Source of the DNA: Rhodospirillales bacterium | Lineage (GTDB): Bacteria > Pseudomonadota > Alphaproteobacteria > Rhodospirillales > UBA2165 | Assembly: GCA_022823235.1 (NCBI GenBank) | Contig: JAJDXO010000034.1 | Coordinates: 1 to 39,863 of the forward strand | DNA: 39,863 nucleotides | Direction: 5' to 3' | Shown: positions 9,731-19,019 of the stretch, in pieces | Layout of the letters: each line of letters starts with the position of its first letter | How positions within the stretch are numbered: position 1 is the stretch's first letter | The notes under the pieces: model-generated | Seen by the model: only the letters and a program-made list of their open reading frames with translations | Database searches by the model: none | What the model was told of the DNA's origin: nothing | Made by a program: the position numbers and the translations under genes

Positions 9731-11074
9731 CTATTTGCCCGCAACCGTCATGCCATCGATGCGGAGCGTCGGCGCATCGATCCCATAGCGGAAGGTCAGG
9801 TCGTCCGCCGGTGTGAGCCGTTGGAACATATCCTTCAAGTTGCCGGCGATGGTGATTTCGCTCACCGGGTAGGCGATTTCGCCGTTTTCGATCCAGTACC
9901 CGGCCGCGCCGCGGCTGTAATCGCCGGTGAGGCCATTGACCCCGAAACCGATCAGTTCGGTGGCGTAGAAGCCGCTCTTGATGCCGCTCATCAGGTCCGC
10001 GGGCGAGGCCGGGCCCGCTTCCAGATAGAGGTTGGTGGCGGATGGCGACGGCGGCCCGCCGGTGCCGCGGGACGCATGACCGGTGGTTTCCAGCCCCAAC
10101 TGCCGGGATGACCGGAGATCGAGGAACCAGGTGGTGAGCACCCCGTTTTCGATCACCGCCCGGCGGCTATTGGCGACGCCCTCGCCGTCGAAGGGCTTGG
10201 AGCGCAAGCCCCGCTGCCGGTGCGGATCGTCGATGATGTTGATGCCCGTCCCGAACACCGCCTCTCCCATGCTGTCCTTGAGGAAACTGGTGTCACGGGC
10301 GATGGCGGAGCCGTTTACCGCCCGCGCCAGGTGTCCGACCATGGACCGCGAGATGCGGGGATCGAACACGATCGGGACCTCGGCGGTTTCGGCCTTGCGG
10401 GGGTTGAGGCGTTTCACCGCCTTTTCGCCGGCGATGCGTCCCACCTCGGCCGGCGGGGTCAAATCCTCGGCATGGACGGCGCCGGAATAGTCGTAGTCGC
10501 GCTCCATTCCCGTGCCTTCGCCGGCCAGCACCGAGGCGCTGACCGAGAAATGGGTGCCCGAATAGGCCCGGGCGAACCCATTGGAGGCGGCGACGGCGAT
10601 GGCCGCCCGGCCCCAGCCGGCTTCGGCGCCCTCCGAATTGGTGACGCCCTCGACGGCCCGCGCCGCTTCTTCCGCTTCGCTTGCCCAGCCGACCAGGGTC
10701 TCGGTGGCCGGCTCCCCGGGGTCGGCCATGTCGAGGGTCGGCGGGTCCGCCGCCAATTGATCGGGATCGGCCAATCCGCAAAAAGGATCTTCGGGCACGT
10801 TCCTGGCCATGGCGACGGCGCGCACCGCCAACTCGTCCAGTGCTGCCGCGCTCATGTCGGAAGACGAGACGATGGCTTGGCGCTTGCCGGCGAACACCCG
10901 AAGCCCGATATCGGCGTTTTCGGAGCGCTCCAGTTTTTCCGGATTGCCGAGCCGCTGGGCGACGGACAGGGAGACGCTCTCGACAAGGGCGGCATCCGCC
11001 GCATCGGCGCCCTCGGCCTTGGCCTTGTCGATCAGGTCGCTGAGCTTGTTCAGGTGGTCGGCGGGATCGGCCAT
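9731..11074 (-). CDS. pmbA: TldD/PmbA family protein, PmbA (TldE)
   Basis: The 447-aa PmbA/TldE subunit, known to pair with TldD as a cytosolic zinc-dependent peptidase that processes peptides such as microcin B17 and degrades CcdA. The N-terminal half has the family pattern ENADIGLRVFAGKRQAIVSSSD. The C-terminal half carries ETTGHASRGTGGPPSPSATNLYLEAG and a GFYATELIGFGVNGLTGDYSRGA-type segment (quoted in part from 360-395). As expected for this subunit, the HExxxH zinc motif of TldD is absent. The partner tldD lies at 23306-24739 in this window. The gene starts 20 bp after ubiD and may be co-transcribed with it. Confidence 0.95.
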   Translation of the reverse strand: MADPADHLNKLSDLIDKAKAEGADAADAALVESVSLSVAQRLGNPEKLERSENADIGLRVFAGKRQAIVSSSDMSAAALDELAVRAVAMARNVPEDPFCGLADPDQLAADPPTLDMADPGEPATETLVGWASEAEEAARAVEGVTNSEGAEAGWGRAAIAVAASNGFARAYSGTHFSVSASVLAGEGTGMERDYDYSGAVHAEDLTPPAEVGRIAGEKAVKRLNPRKAETAEVPIVFDPRISRSMVGHLARAVNGSAIARDTSFLKDSMGEAVFGTGINIIDDPHRQRGLRSKPFDGEGVANSRRAVIENGVLTTWFLDLRSSRQLGLETTGHASRGTGGPPSPSATNLYLEAGPASPADLMSGIKSGFYATELIGFGVNGLTGDYSRGAAGYWIENGEIAYPVSEITIAGNLKDMFQRLTPADDLTFRYGIDAPTLRIDGMTVAGK

Positions 11075-11094
11075 TCCTCGTTTCCCGGTTCAGA

Positions 11095-12597
11095 TCATTT
11101 CCAAATGGGTTTGCCGCTGCCCGGCAGTCCCAGCGTGTCCCACATCTCGGACACCCGATCAATCACCTCGTCGGACATGCGGATCTTCCGGCCCCAGTCC
11201 CGGTCGGTTTCGGACGGCCATTTGTTGGTGGCGTCGAGCCCCATCTTGCCGCCCAGGCCGGAGACCGGCGAGGCGAAGTCGAGATAATCGATAGGGGTCT
11301 GGTCGATGAGGGTGACGTCGCGCACCGGGTCCATGCGGGTGGAGATCGCCCAGATCACGTCCTTCCAGTCCCGGGCGTCGATATCGTCATCCACCACGAT
11401 CACCATCTTGGTGTAGAGGAACTGACGCAGGTAGGACCAGACGGCCATCATCACCCGCTTGGCGTGGCCCGGATAGGCCTTCTTGATGGAGACGACGGCG
11501 ACCCGATAGGAGCACCCCTCGGGCGGCAGCCAGAAATCGGCGATTTCCGGAAACTGCTGGGTCAGCAGCGGGATGAACAGCTCGTTCAGCGCTTCGCCGA
11601 GGACGCTCGGCTCGTCCGGCGGCCGGCCGGTGTAGGTGGAGAGATAGATCGGGTCCCGGCGCATGGTGATGGCCGAGATCCTGAAAACCGGAAATTTTTC
11701 GACCGCGTTGTAGTAGCCCGTGTGATCGCCGTAGGGCCCTTCGTCGCCGTACTCGGTGAGCGAGACGTGGCCTTCGAGAACGATCTCGGCCTCCGCCGGG
11801 ACCTTGAGGGGCACCGTCTTGCAGTTCACCAGTTCGACCTTCTCGTTCCGGAGCAGTCCGGCGAATTGATATTCGGACAAGGTATCCGGCACCGGGGCGA
11901 CGGCGGCGAGGATGGTGGCCGGATCGGCGCCGATGACCGCGGCGGCCGGAATTTCGGTCCCGCCTTTCGCCTCGGCGTGGTGCTGGGCGCCGCCCCGGTG
12001 TTCGAGCCACCGCATCAGCGTGGTGTCCCTGCCGGTCACCTGCAGGCGGTAGACGCCCAGATTGAAATCGTCGTCGCTGTCGGAGCCGGGCGCCCGGGTG
12101 ACGACCGCCGGCCAGGTGATCAGGGGCGCGGGCTCGCCGGGCCAGCAGCTCTGGATGGGCAGCCTGCCGAGATCGATGTCGCAGCCCTGCCGGACCACCT
12201 CCTGACAGGCGCCGCCCGATACCGTCCTCGGCTTCATGGCCATGGCGGTCTTCACCAGCGGCAGCATGTCGATGGCCTCGCGCCAGCCGCCGGGGGGCTC
12301 GGGCTGGCGCAGGAAGGCCAGGGTTTCACCGAACGCGCGCAGGTCCTCGGGCTCCCGGCCCATGCCCCAGGCGACCCGCTCGACGGTGCCGAACAGATTG
12401 GCGAGCACCGGCATGGGGTATTTTTCACCGTTCGCGTCGATGACGTTCTCGAACAGCACGGCGGGCCCGCCCTCGGCCATCAGGCGGGTCTGAATTTCCG
12501 TGATTTCGAGCGCCGGCGACACGGGCGCGGAAACCCGGTTCAGCCGGCCTTCCCGCTCGATACGGGCGATAAAATCCCTGAGGCTCTTGTACGCCAT
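11095..12597 (-). CDS. ubiD: UbiD family decarboxylase (3-octaprenyl-4-hydroxybenzoate carboxy-lyase)
   Basis: A 500-aa prenyl-FMN-dependent decarboxylase. In ubiquinone synthesis UbiD removes the carboxyl group from the prenylated 4-hydroxybenzoate made by UbiA. The family-typical start [19 protein letters not shown] is at 12597. The conserved [16 protein letters not shown] and [13 protein letters not shown] segments are present. ubiA is in the same window (19439-20365), which supports the quinone role; no ubiX for the cofactor is seen. It is the promoter-proximal gene of the minus-strand run that continues through pmbA into the lipid A genes. It diverges from the acyl-CoA dehydrogenase gene across about 230 bp. 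Confidence 0.94.
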   Translation of the reverse strand: MAYKSLRDFIARIEREGRLNRVSAPVSPALEITEIQTRLMAEGGPAVLFENVIDANGEKYPMPVLANLFGTVERVAWGMGREPEDLRAFGETLAFLRQPEPPGGWREAIDMLPLVKTAMAMKPRTVSGGACQEVVRQGCDIDLGRLPIQSCWPGEPAPLITWPAVVTRAPGSDSDDDFNLGVYRLQVTGRDTTLMRWLEHRGGAQHHAEAKGGTEIPAAAVIGADPATILAAVAPVPDTLSEYQFAGLLRNEKVELVNCKTVPLKVPAEAEIVLEGHVSLTEYGDEGPYGDHTGYYNAVEKFPVFRISAITMRRDPIYLSTYTGRPPDEPSVLGEALNELFIPLLTQQFPEIADFWLPPEGCSYRVAVVSIKKAYPGHAKRVMMAVWSYLRQFLYTKMVIVVDDDIDARDWKDVIWAISTRMDPVRDVTLIDQTPIDYLDFASPVSGLGGKMGLDATNKWPSETDRDWGRKIRMSDEVIDRVSEMWDTLGLPGSGKPIWK

Positions 12598-12827
12598 GTG
12601 CGTTTTCCCGGTTGCCGGCCGGCCACGCTGTCCGCCGGCGGAGCCAACCACACTTGAAGGCGAGCCCTTGGTCAAGGCAAAGGTCCGGTTTCTCGCCGGA
12701 ATGTGCACCCGGCGGGTGGCGGGCGGGGAATATGTCCGAGCGTCCAGCGGTTTATCCTCAAGGCGCCGAAAGGGTGCGCTTATTGAAGTCGCAAGCTTTC
12801 GCCGATACCCTGAATGCGGCCAAAAAA

Positions 12828-13973
12828 ATGAACTTCGAGATTCCCCGCACCCTCTACGCCGAAGAGCATGAGATATTCCGGTCCAGCGTCGCCCGGTTCC
12901 TCACCGAAGAGGTGCTGCCCGACTACGCGTCGTGGGAAGAGGCGGGGCGGACACCGCCGGAGATCTGGCGCCGGGCCGGAGAGTTGGGACTGCTCGGCAC
13001 CTCGATCCCCGAGGCTTACGGCGGCATGGGCGGCGATTTTCTTCATGACGCCATCGTCATCGAGGAATTAGGCCGTTATTCGGTGGCCGCGCCTGCATGG
13101 GATATGCACGCCTACATCATCGCGCCCTTCTTGATCGATCACGGCACCGAAGCGCAGAAGCGGGACTGGCTGCCCGGGATGGCGACGGGCGAATTCATTT
13201 CGGCCATCGGCCTGACCGAGCCGGGCGGCGGCAGCGATTTGAAGGAGCTCAAGACGACGGCCAGGCCCGACGGCAACGGCTATGTCATCGACGGCGCCAA
13301 GACCTTCATCACCAACGGCCACATCGCCAACCGCATCCTGCTGGCGGCCAAGACCGATCCGTCGCTGGGCGCCAAGGGGGTGTCCCTGTTCTGGGTCGAC
13401 CTCGATGGCGACGGGGTGTCCCGCGGCCGCAACCTGCAAAAGATCGGCAACAAGGCCCAGGATACCGCCGAGCTGTTTTTCGACGGCGTGAGCGTGCCGG
13501 CGGACGCGCGACTGGGCGGCGAAAACGACGGCTGGCGTATTCTCATGGATGGGCTGGTCCGGGAGCGTCTGGTGGTCGCGGTGCGCTCCATGGTGCTGGC
13601 CGAGGCCGCCATCGATCAGACCATCGCCTACACCAAGGAGCGCAAGGCCTTCGGCCAGACCGTGTTCGACTTCCAGAACACCCAGTTCAAGCTGGCCGAG
13701 ATGATTGCCGAGGTGGAGGCCGCCCGGCCGTTCGCCGACAAATGCATCGAGGCTCACGTGGCAGGGCTGGTGAGCCCGCAATTGGCGGCCAAGGCCAAGC
13801 TGGTGACCACCGAATTGGCCGACCGGGTGCTGGATGATTGCCTGCAGCTCCACGGCGGGTATGGCTACATGTGGGAGTTCCCCATCGCGAGGGCCTGGGC
13901 GGATGCCCGGGTGCACCGGATCTACGCCGGCACCAACGAGGTGATGAAGTACATCATTTCCCGGGACCTGTAG
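12828..13973 (+). CDS. Acyl-CoA dehydrogenase, LCAD-like
   Basis: FAD enzyme that oxidises an acyl-CoA at C2-C3. From the ATG at 12828 the product is 381 aa, the usual family length, and starts [18 protein letters not shown]. It has the FAD/substrate segment [16 protein letters not shown], the [21 protein letters not shown] helix and a C-terminal [17 protein letters not shown]. The usual medium-chain catalytic Glu near the C-terminus is absent. Instead the RERL motif (E246) matches the long-chain/isovaleryl-type catalytic base position. An in-frame ATG at 12732 has a better Shine-Dalgarno (GGCGGGGAAT) and would add 32 residues, so the start is not certain. The CoA ligase gene follows 13 bp downstream. 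Confidence 0.9.
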   Translation: MNFEIPRTLYAEEHEIFRSSVARFLTEEVLPDYASWEEAGRTPPEIWRRAGELGLLGTSIPEAYGGMGGDFLHDAIVIEELGRYSVAAPAWDMHAYIIAPFLIDHGTEAQKRDWLPGMATGEFISAIGLTEPGGGSDLKELKTTARPDGNGYVIDGAKTFITNGHIANRILLAAKTDPSLGAKGVSLFWVDLDGDGVSRGRNLQKIGNKAQDTAELFFDGVSVPADARLGGENDGWRILMDGLVRERLVVAVRSMVLAEAAIDQTIAYTKERKAFGQTVFDFQNTQFKLAEMIAEVEAARPFADKCIEAHVAGLVSPQLAAKAKLVTTELADRVLDDCLQLHGGYGYMWEFPIARAWADARVHRIYAGTNEVMKYIISRDL

Positions 13974-13986
13974 GCCCGACGGCGCC

Positions 13987-15486
13987 ATGACCTCGCCGAA
14001 TACCATCGCTCATGTGATCGCCGAGGCCTGCCGCGACAAGGGAGCCGACGAATTTCTTGCCGACCCGTTGGAACGGCTTTCCGGCGGCGAGGCGGGGCGG
14101 GAGAGTTCGTCGTTCGCCAATGCGCTGCTTGCGCGGGGGCTGGCGCCGGGGGATCGGGTGGCGCTTCTCGCCGGCAGCTCGGTGCGTCAGGCCGTGGCCT
14201 TCTTCGGCTGTCTCCGGGCCGGGATCGTGCCCTGTTGCTTCCATGTCCGGGATACACCGGAACGGCTCCGGCGCACGGCCGGGTTCATCAGGGCCGAGGC
14301 GGTCCTGTTCGACGGCGCTCATCGGGAACTCGCCGGACAAATCGCCGGGGACCGCGCGCTGATCGGTCTCGACGAAGGTTCCTTGTATGAGGGGCCGCCG
14401 CCCGGCCTGCCCGACCGGCCGCCGGACGATCCGGCGTTGGTCCTGATGTCGTCCGGCACCACCGGGGCGCCCAAATGCGTGATGCACACCCAGCGGACGC
14501 TCGCGGTCACCGCGGCCCAGGGACAGCACATCTACGGCGTCTCGTCCCCCGGCGACAGCGCCATCGTCGTCATGGCGCCGTCCTTCGCTGCGTGGATTCA
14601 CACGGTATTGCCGTTCGTCCGGATGCGGGGGCGGCTCTATTTTGACGGCCGGTTCGAGCCCCGCCGGTTCCTGAGCGCGCTGGCCGGGGAGAAGATCACC
14701 GTCGCGGCCCTGGTGCCCACCGCCTGGCGGATGGTGCTCGCCGGGAACCCCGAGGAGTTCGATCTGTCGCCGCTGCGAACGGCGTTCTATTCCGGCGAGC
14801 CCGGCTCCGCGTCCCTGGTCGAGGAACTGGCCCGTAATATCTGCCCCAACGTGATGACCGCCTATCTCGCGTCCGAGGGCGGCAACGGTGCGGGGGTCGC
14901 CGCCGGCATGGATATCTTGTCGGAAACGCCGTCGGCGGCCGGCCGGCCGGTGCCGGGGGCGGCGCTTCGCATTGTTTCCCCGGAAGGCGGCGCCGAGCGG
15001 GCGCTGCCGGCGGGGGAGCCGGGAGAGATTTGCATCCGGGGCGGCTCGCTGGCGGCCGGCTATCTTGATGATCCGGCACTGACGCAGGCGAAATTCGTCG
15101 ACGGCTGGTGGCGGAGCGGCGACCTGGGCGTCGTCGACAATGCCGGCATGCTCTCCATCCGGGGCCGGCTGGACAACCAGATCAATACCGGCGGGGTAAA
15201 GGTCGGCGCGGAGGAAATCGAGGCGGCGTTGATGCGCCATCCGCTGATCCGCCTCGCCGGCGTCGTCGGCGAGCCCGACCCTCAATGGGGGGAGCGCATA
15301 GAGGCACACGTGGTTCTGGCGGCGGATTGCGGCGAGGAAACGCTTCTCCGGGAGATCGAAGCGGACGGATTACTGCCCCGGCACCTCGTGCCCAAGGTCA
15401 TCCATATACGCGCGGACCTGCCGACGGGACCGACCGGCAAACTCTATCGCCGGGGGCTCCGATCCGACGCGGAATCGGAGGTCTAA
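13987..15486 (+). CDS. AMP-dependent acyl-CoA synthetase/ligase
   Basis: A 499-aa ANL-superfamily enzyme that activates a carboxylic acid through an acyl-adenylate to its CoA thioester. The phosphate-binding motif LMSSGTTGAPKCVMH is at about 153-167. The hinge motif GWWRSGDLGVVDNAGMLSIRGR is present, and the C-terminal PTGPTGKLYRR carries the catalytic lysine. The acid substrate cannot be named. Being just behind an acyl-CoA dehydrogenase suggests a two-step activation and oxidation of a fatty or cyclic acid. The stop at 15486 faces a convergent, structured 271-bp gap. Confidence 0.9.
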   Translation: MTSPNTIAHVIAEACRDKGADEFLADPLERLSGGEAGRESSSFANALLARGLAPGDRVALLAGSSVRQAVAFFGCLRAGIVPCCFHVRDTPERLRRTAGFIRAEAVLFDGAHRELAGQIAGDRALIGLDEGSLYEGPPPGLPDRPPDDPALVLMSSGTTGAPKCVMHTQRTLAVTAAQGQHIYGVSSPGDSAIVVMAPSFAAWIHTVLPFVRMRGRLYFDGRFEPRRFLSALAGEKITVAALVPTAWRMVLAGNPEEFDLSPLRTAFYSGEPGSASLVEELARNICPNVMTAYLASEGGNGAGVAAGMDILSETPSAAGRPVPGAALRIVSPEGGAERALPAGEPGEICIRGGSLAAGYLDDPALTQAKFVDGWWRSGDLGVVDNAGMLSIRGRLDNQINTGGVKVGAEEIEAALMRHPLIRLAGVVGEPDPQWGERIEAHVVLAADCGEETLLREIEADGLLPRHLVPKVIHIRADLPTGPTGKLYRRGLRSDAESEV

Positions 15487-15511
15487 ATCGTCCTGGTGCA
15501 GCGCAAAATGG

Positions 15512-15575
15512 TTATCCACCGGCAACGGGTCAAAAAAAATATACTTCTCCCCAGGTTCCACAGGGGTGTGGATAG
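15512..15575. other. DnaA-box-like words around an AT-rich tract
   Basis: TTATCCACC (15512-15520) and TGTGGATAG (15567-15575, reverse orientation) each differ by one base from the DnaA box TTATCCACA. Between them lie an AT tract (CAAAAAAAATATAC, 15531-15544) and a TCCACA-N4-TGTGGA inverted repeat that includes the second box. A third, weaker word TGTGGATCG is at 15635-15643. The set sits in a convergent gap, where promoters are not needed. None of the usual alphaproteobacterial origin neighbours (hemE, maf, parAB, mnmG, dnaA) are in the window, so an origin is only a possibility. Confidence 0.3.
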
Positions 15576-15687
15576 AAAAGGGGTTGTTCGTCGAACCGAC
15601 ACCGCGCTAGCCTAAAGACGGATCAAGAAGCGACTGTGGATCGCGAGTGAAGCGGAAGCGGAAGGGTCCGATCAGAGTTCCCCAGGG

Positions 15688-15701
15688 ATCTCTTCGGAGA
15701 T
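15688..15701 (+). other. UUCG-tetraloop hairpin
   Basis: ATCTC-TTCG-GAGAT forms a 5-bp stem closed by a C(UUCG)G tetraloop, an exceptionally stable RNA cap. It lies 19 bp upstream of a longer GNRA hairpin in the same gap, which hints that the two belong to one structured transcript. Confidence 0.45.
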
Positions 15702-15720
15702 GACAGAGGATTTCTGATTA

Positions 15721-15756
15721 GGAGCGGCCTCGCTGGGCGACCGGCGGGGCCGTTCT
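15721..15756 (+). terminator. 16-bp GNRA-loop hairpin in convergent gap; possible terminator or ncRNA 3' end
   Basis: Bases 15721-15736 pair with 15741-15756 without interruption (four G-U wobbles) around a GCGA loop on the + strand. It sits one base past the stop of the DUF2189 gene (minus strand) and ends the transcript path of the CoA ligase gene (plus strand). No good T-run follows on either strand, so it is an imperfect intrinsic terminator. The GNRA loop exists only in the + strand RNA. Confidence 0.5.
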
Positions 15757-15757
15757 G

Positions 15758-16549
15758 CTATTCGACGACGCGCCGATAGAGATGCCAGGTGGCGTGGCCG
15801 AGGACCGGGAACACGATCACCAGCCCGGCGAGCGCCGGCAGGGTGCCGAGCAACAGCGCCATCGCGACGACAAACCCCCAGACCGCCATGACCACCGGGT
15901 TGTGAACCACCACGTCGACCGAAACCATGATCGCCGTGCCGGCCGTCACGTGGCGGTCGATGATCAGCGGAAACGACACCACGCTGATGGCCAGCGCGAT
16001 CATCGCGAACAAAAGGCCGATGCCGTTGCCGAACACGATCAGCACCCAGCCCGGACCGGTGGTCAGAATCTCGGCCGCGAACTCACCGAAGGTCGGCGGC
16101 GCCGGAAAGCCGAGGGTTGCCTGGTAAATGGTCATCGCCACCGAGAGCCAGAAGCCGAACAAGATCGTCAGGATCACCCCCAGGCTAATCAGCGAACCCA
16201 CTGCCTTGTGGCGAAAGATGTTGAACGCCTGACGAAAGGTGATGTTCCGGCCCATCTCCCGCTGGCGGCTCAATTCGTAGAGCCCCAAAGCCAGGAACGG
16301 CCCGAGGAGCGCAAACCCGGTGAGGATCGGAAACACCAAAGGGAGCAGCCGCTGGTCGGTACCCACCCAAAAGGCGATGAGCATAATCAGCGGGATAAGG
16401 AAGATGATGAATATGGCGTGAGTAGGGCGCGCCTTGAAGTCTTCGAGGCCCTTGATGACCGACTGGCGCAGGTCCTCGAGGCTTATGGTGCGAACCCGGT
16501 ACGAGACCGAAGCCGAGGCCGCATCCGAAACAGCGGTGTCCTCTGCCAT
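15758..16549 (-). CDS. DUF2189 domain-containing integral membrane protein
   Basis: A 263-aa membrane protein matching the DUF2189 pattern. An N-terminal cytosolic stretch (VRTISLEDLRQSVIKGLEDFKARP) is followed by about six hydrophobic segments and a conserved ERQ/REMGRNITFRQAF-type loop near 96-110. The family is widespread in alphaproteobacteria and has no settled function; some databases relate it loosely to cytochrome oxidase-type membrane proteins, which is not shown here. A good -10-like TATACT (minus strand, 16559-16564) lies only 9 bp before the ATG, suggesting a very short leader. Confidence 0.88.
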   Translation of the reverse strand: MAEDTAVSDAASASVSYRVRTISLEDLRQSVIKGLEDFKARPTHAIFIIFLIPLIMLIAFWVGTDQRLLPLVFPILTGFALLGPFLALGLYELSRQREMGRNITFRQAFNIFRHKAVGSLISLGVILTILFGFWLSVAMTIYQATLGFPAPPTFGEFAAEILTTGPGWVLIVFGNGIGLLFAMIALAISVVSFPLIIDRHVTAGTAIMVSVDVVVHNPVVMAVWGFVVAMALLLGTLPALAGLVIVFPVLGHATWHLYRRVVE

Positions 16550-16694
16550 AACCCGCTCAGTATAGAACAGGCCGGATCAAAAGTCATTCGGTCGACCATA
16601 AGACGTTGAAAAAGCTCAACCTTATTCTGCAAGCCTAGCCTCCGCACGGGTTGTCCACGGTCCGCCGCCTACCGGGAAACGGATCACGCCAGGT

Positions 16695-17678
16695 TCAATT
16701 TATCTCCACGATGACATTGCCTATGTGATTTGCGGCCTCGACCATTTCGTGGGCGCCGGCGATATCATCCAGCGGGAAGCGGGCGGCGATTGTGGTGGTG
16801 AGTGCGCCGGCGGCCAGCATCTCGTTGAGATAGCTGACCCCTTCGGCGATTTCGGCTTCCGTGAGCTCATAGACGATGAACCACTTGAGCGCCGCGGCCC
16901 GCATGATGAAGTTCTGAGACGGCACCTCGGCGGTTGGCTGGCCCGTGCCGTAAATGATCGACGTGCCGCCCGGCGCCAGAATGCGGCCGTAAAGGTGGCC
17001 GTTGGCGGCGATATCCACCTCGACGATGCGGTCGGCGCCCATGCCGCCGGTCAGCGCCTCGACCCGCTCGGACACGTCTTCGTCCCGGTAATTGATCACC
17101 TCGTCGGCGCCGGCCGCTTTCACGTAGTCGGCCTTCCCGGCGCTGGAGACGGTGGTGATCACCCGCGCGCCAGCATGCTTGGCGATCTGGATCGCCTGAT
17201 GTCCGACCGCGCCGGCGCCCCCTTGCACCAGAAGGGTCTGCCCCTCGACGGGTCCGTCAAACAACACCGCCCGGTGGGCGGTGAGGAACGGGATCCCGAA
17301 GCAGGCGGCCTCTTCGTCGCCGGCGTGCTCCGAGGTCGGCACCACATAGCGCCGGGGCAGGACGATGTATTCGGCAGCCGTGCCGAAGGGCCGTTTCCAC
17401 TGGCCATTCAGGGTCCACACCCGCTGACCCGCCAGCCCCGCATCGATGCCGTCCCCGATGGCGTCCACCACACCGGCGCCGTCGCTATGGGGAATGATCT
17501 TGCGGAACGGCAGCTTCCCGAAGCGGCCGCGCAGCCGCGCCTTCCAGTCCGAAGGATTGACGCCCGAGGCCGCGAGCTTGACCCGCACCTCGCCGGGACC
17601 CGGCTCGGGCGTCTCCATCTCACCCAATTTCAACACATCCCGGGCCGCGCCCAGTTCCTCATAATAGGCCGCTCGCAT
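16695..17678 (-). CDS. Quinone oxidoreductase-like NADPH-dependent dehydrogenase (MDR family)
   Basis: A 327-aa medium-chain dehydrogenase/reductase. The GroES-like N-domain carries SGVNPSDWKARLRG. The nucleotide-binding motif is VQGGAGAVGHQAIQIAKHAG near 150-170. Structural and catalytic zinc cysteines are not evident, which points to the zinc-free quinone oxidoreductase branch. I choose the ATG at 17678 because GGGGGAA stands 8 bases upstream; the TTG two codons earlier is too close to it. The substrate is unknown. It diverges from a FAD monooxygenase gene across about 96 bp, and the two may share regulation. Confidence 0.88.
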   Translation of the reverse strand: MRAAYYEELGAARDVLKLGEMETPEPGPGEVRVKLAASGVNPSDWKARLRGRFGKLPFRKIIPHSDGAGVVDAIGDGIDAGLAGQRVWTLNGQWKRPFGTAAEYIVLPRRYVVPTSEHAGDEEAACFGIPFLTAHRAVLFDGPVEGQTLLVQGGAGAVGHQAIQIAKHAGARVITTVSSAGKADYVKAAGADEVINYRDEDVSERVEALTGGMGADRIVEVDIAANGHLYGRILAPGGTSIIYGTGQPTAEVPSQNFIMRAAALKWFIVYELTEAEIAEGVSYLNEMLAAGALTTTIAARFPLDDIAGAHEMVEAANHIGNVIVEIN

Positions 17679-17774
17679 ATTCAATTCCCCCGATCACGAC
17701 GGTCCGCTGTTGCCACAGCCTGGACTCTCCTGCAAAGCTAGCCGGGTGCAAGACTATTCTCGAGGAGTCCCGAA

Positions 17775-18953
17775 TTGCCGGACCAACCCATTCTCATCGT
17801 CGGCGGCGGCCTCGGCGGGCTTACCGCGGCGCTGGCCTTGGCGCGGCGGGGGCGGGCGGTCCGCGTGTTCGAGGGCGCGCCGGCGTTCGGCGCCATCGGC
17901 TACGGCATCCAGTTCGGCCCCAATGTGTTTCATGTCTTTGACCGGCTTGGGCTGATGGAGCAGGTGATGGCCGTCGGCGACGAGCCGGCGGCGGTGACGA
18001 TGCGGGACGGCTTGAGCGACGAGGAACTCGTGCGCATCCCGACCGATGCCGGCTTCAAGGCGCGGTTCAACTACCCCTATCTGATCATCCACCGCATCGA
18101 TCTCCATAACGTCATGATCGACGCCTGCCGGGCGGACGATCATATCGAGCTGATCGCCGATACCCGGATCACCGGCTACGCCAACCGCGGCACTTTCGCC
18201 GAGATCACCACCGGGGACGGTGAGATGCACGGAGGCGAGCTGGTGATCGGCGCCGACGGGATCGGCTCGGCGCTGCGCGCGCAAATGCTCGACGATGGCG
18301 GGCCGCTCCCCAACGGCTATGTGGCCCACCGGACCATCATCCCGATGGAGGAGTTGGAGGCGGATGTTCCGACCGAGGTGGTGGTGCTGTGGGGCGGCCC
18401 CGGCTTTCACATCGTTACCTATCCGCTGCGGCATGGGGCGCTGTTCAACATCGTTGCCGTCTTCCGGTCGGCCAACGAGGCTCCCCGGGGGGACGTGGAG
18501 GCTTACCGGGCGGAGCTGCAGCAGACCTATTCGGGCGCCCACCAATGCCTCCGCGATTTGATCCAGGTGATGGATTTGGAGCGCCGGTTCGTCGTCGGCG
18601 ACCGTCACCCGGTCCGCAAATGGCATGACGGCCGGGTCTGCCTGCTGGGCGATGCCGCGCACCCGACCCTGCAGACCTTGGCTCAAGGCGCCTGCATGGC
18701 CATTGAGGACGGGCTTCATCTGGCGGGGCTGATCGATAAGGGGGGCGGTCACGAGGAGGTCTTCACCGCCTTCGCCGCCGACCGGGTGGTCCGCACGGCG
18801 CGCGTCACCCTGGAGAGCCGGGCGATCTGGGAAAATTATCATGGCGACGGCGTCGAGCGGGAGGTCGCCTTCCAGCAGTTCCGCGAGCGCTCGGTCGAGG
18901 ACAGCTACCGCTGTCTCGCCTGGCTCTATGACGGGTTCGCCTTTGCCGATTGA
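17775..18953 (+). CDS. FAD-dependent aromatic-ring monooxygenase-like protein
   Basis: A 392-aa class A flavoprotein monooxygenase. It has the FAD-binding GGGLGGLTAALALARRG (10-26), the DG motif GADGIGSALR (about 158-167) and the GD motif LLGDAAHPTLQTLAQGAC (about 291-308). Overall it resembles 3-hydroxybenzoate 6-hydroxylase and salicylate hydroxylase rather than the ubiquinone hydroxylases UbiH/UbiF. The start codon is TTG at 17775, supported by GAGGAG seven bases upstream; no ATG is suitably placed. The substrate cannot be named. Confidence 0.87.
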   Translation: MPDQPILIVGGGLGGLTAALALARRGRAVRVFEGAPAFGAIGYGIQFGPNVFHVFDRLGLMEQVMAVGDEPAAVTMRDGLSDEELVRIPTDAGFKARFNYPYLIIHRIDLHNVMIDACRADDHIELIADTRITGYANRGTFAEITTGDGEMHGGELVIGADGIGSALRAQMLDDGGPLPNGYVAHRTIIPMEELEADVPTEVVVLWGGPGFHIVTYPLRHGALFNIVAVFRSANEAPRGDVEAYRAELQQTYSGAHQCLRDLIQVMDLERRFVVGDRHPVRKWHDGRVCLLGDAAHPTLQTLAQGACMAIEDGLHLAGLIDKGGGHEEVFTAFAADRVVRTARVTLESRAIWENYHGDGVEREVAFQQFRERSVEDSYRCLAWLYDGFAFAD

Positions 18954-19019
18954 TCCTTGTCAGGGCCGGACCAATGAGCGCGCCCTAAACTCTTCATGAC
19001 TCAACCAGGGGAGAGCCTC

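Noticed and set aside
12828-13973. Apparent loss of the catalytic glutamate in the acyl-CoA dehydrogenase (YAGTNEV instead of YEGT)
   Set aside because: The protein aligns with the long-chain/isovaleryl type, where the base comes from the RERL position (E246), which is present.
16649-16660. Further DnaA-box-like word TTGTCCACG near the quinone reductase gene
   Set aside because: Two mismatches and isolated about 1 kb from the cluster; expected by chance.
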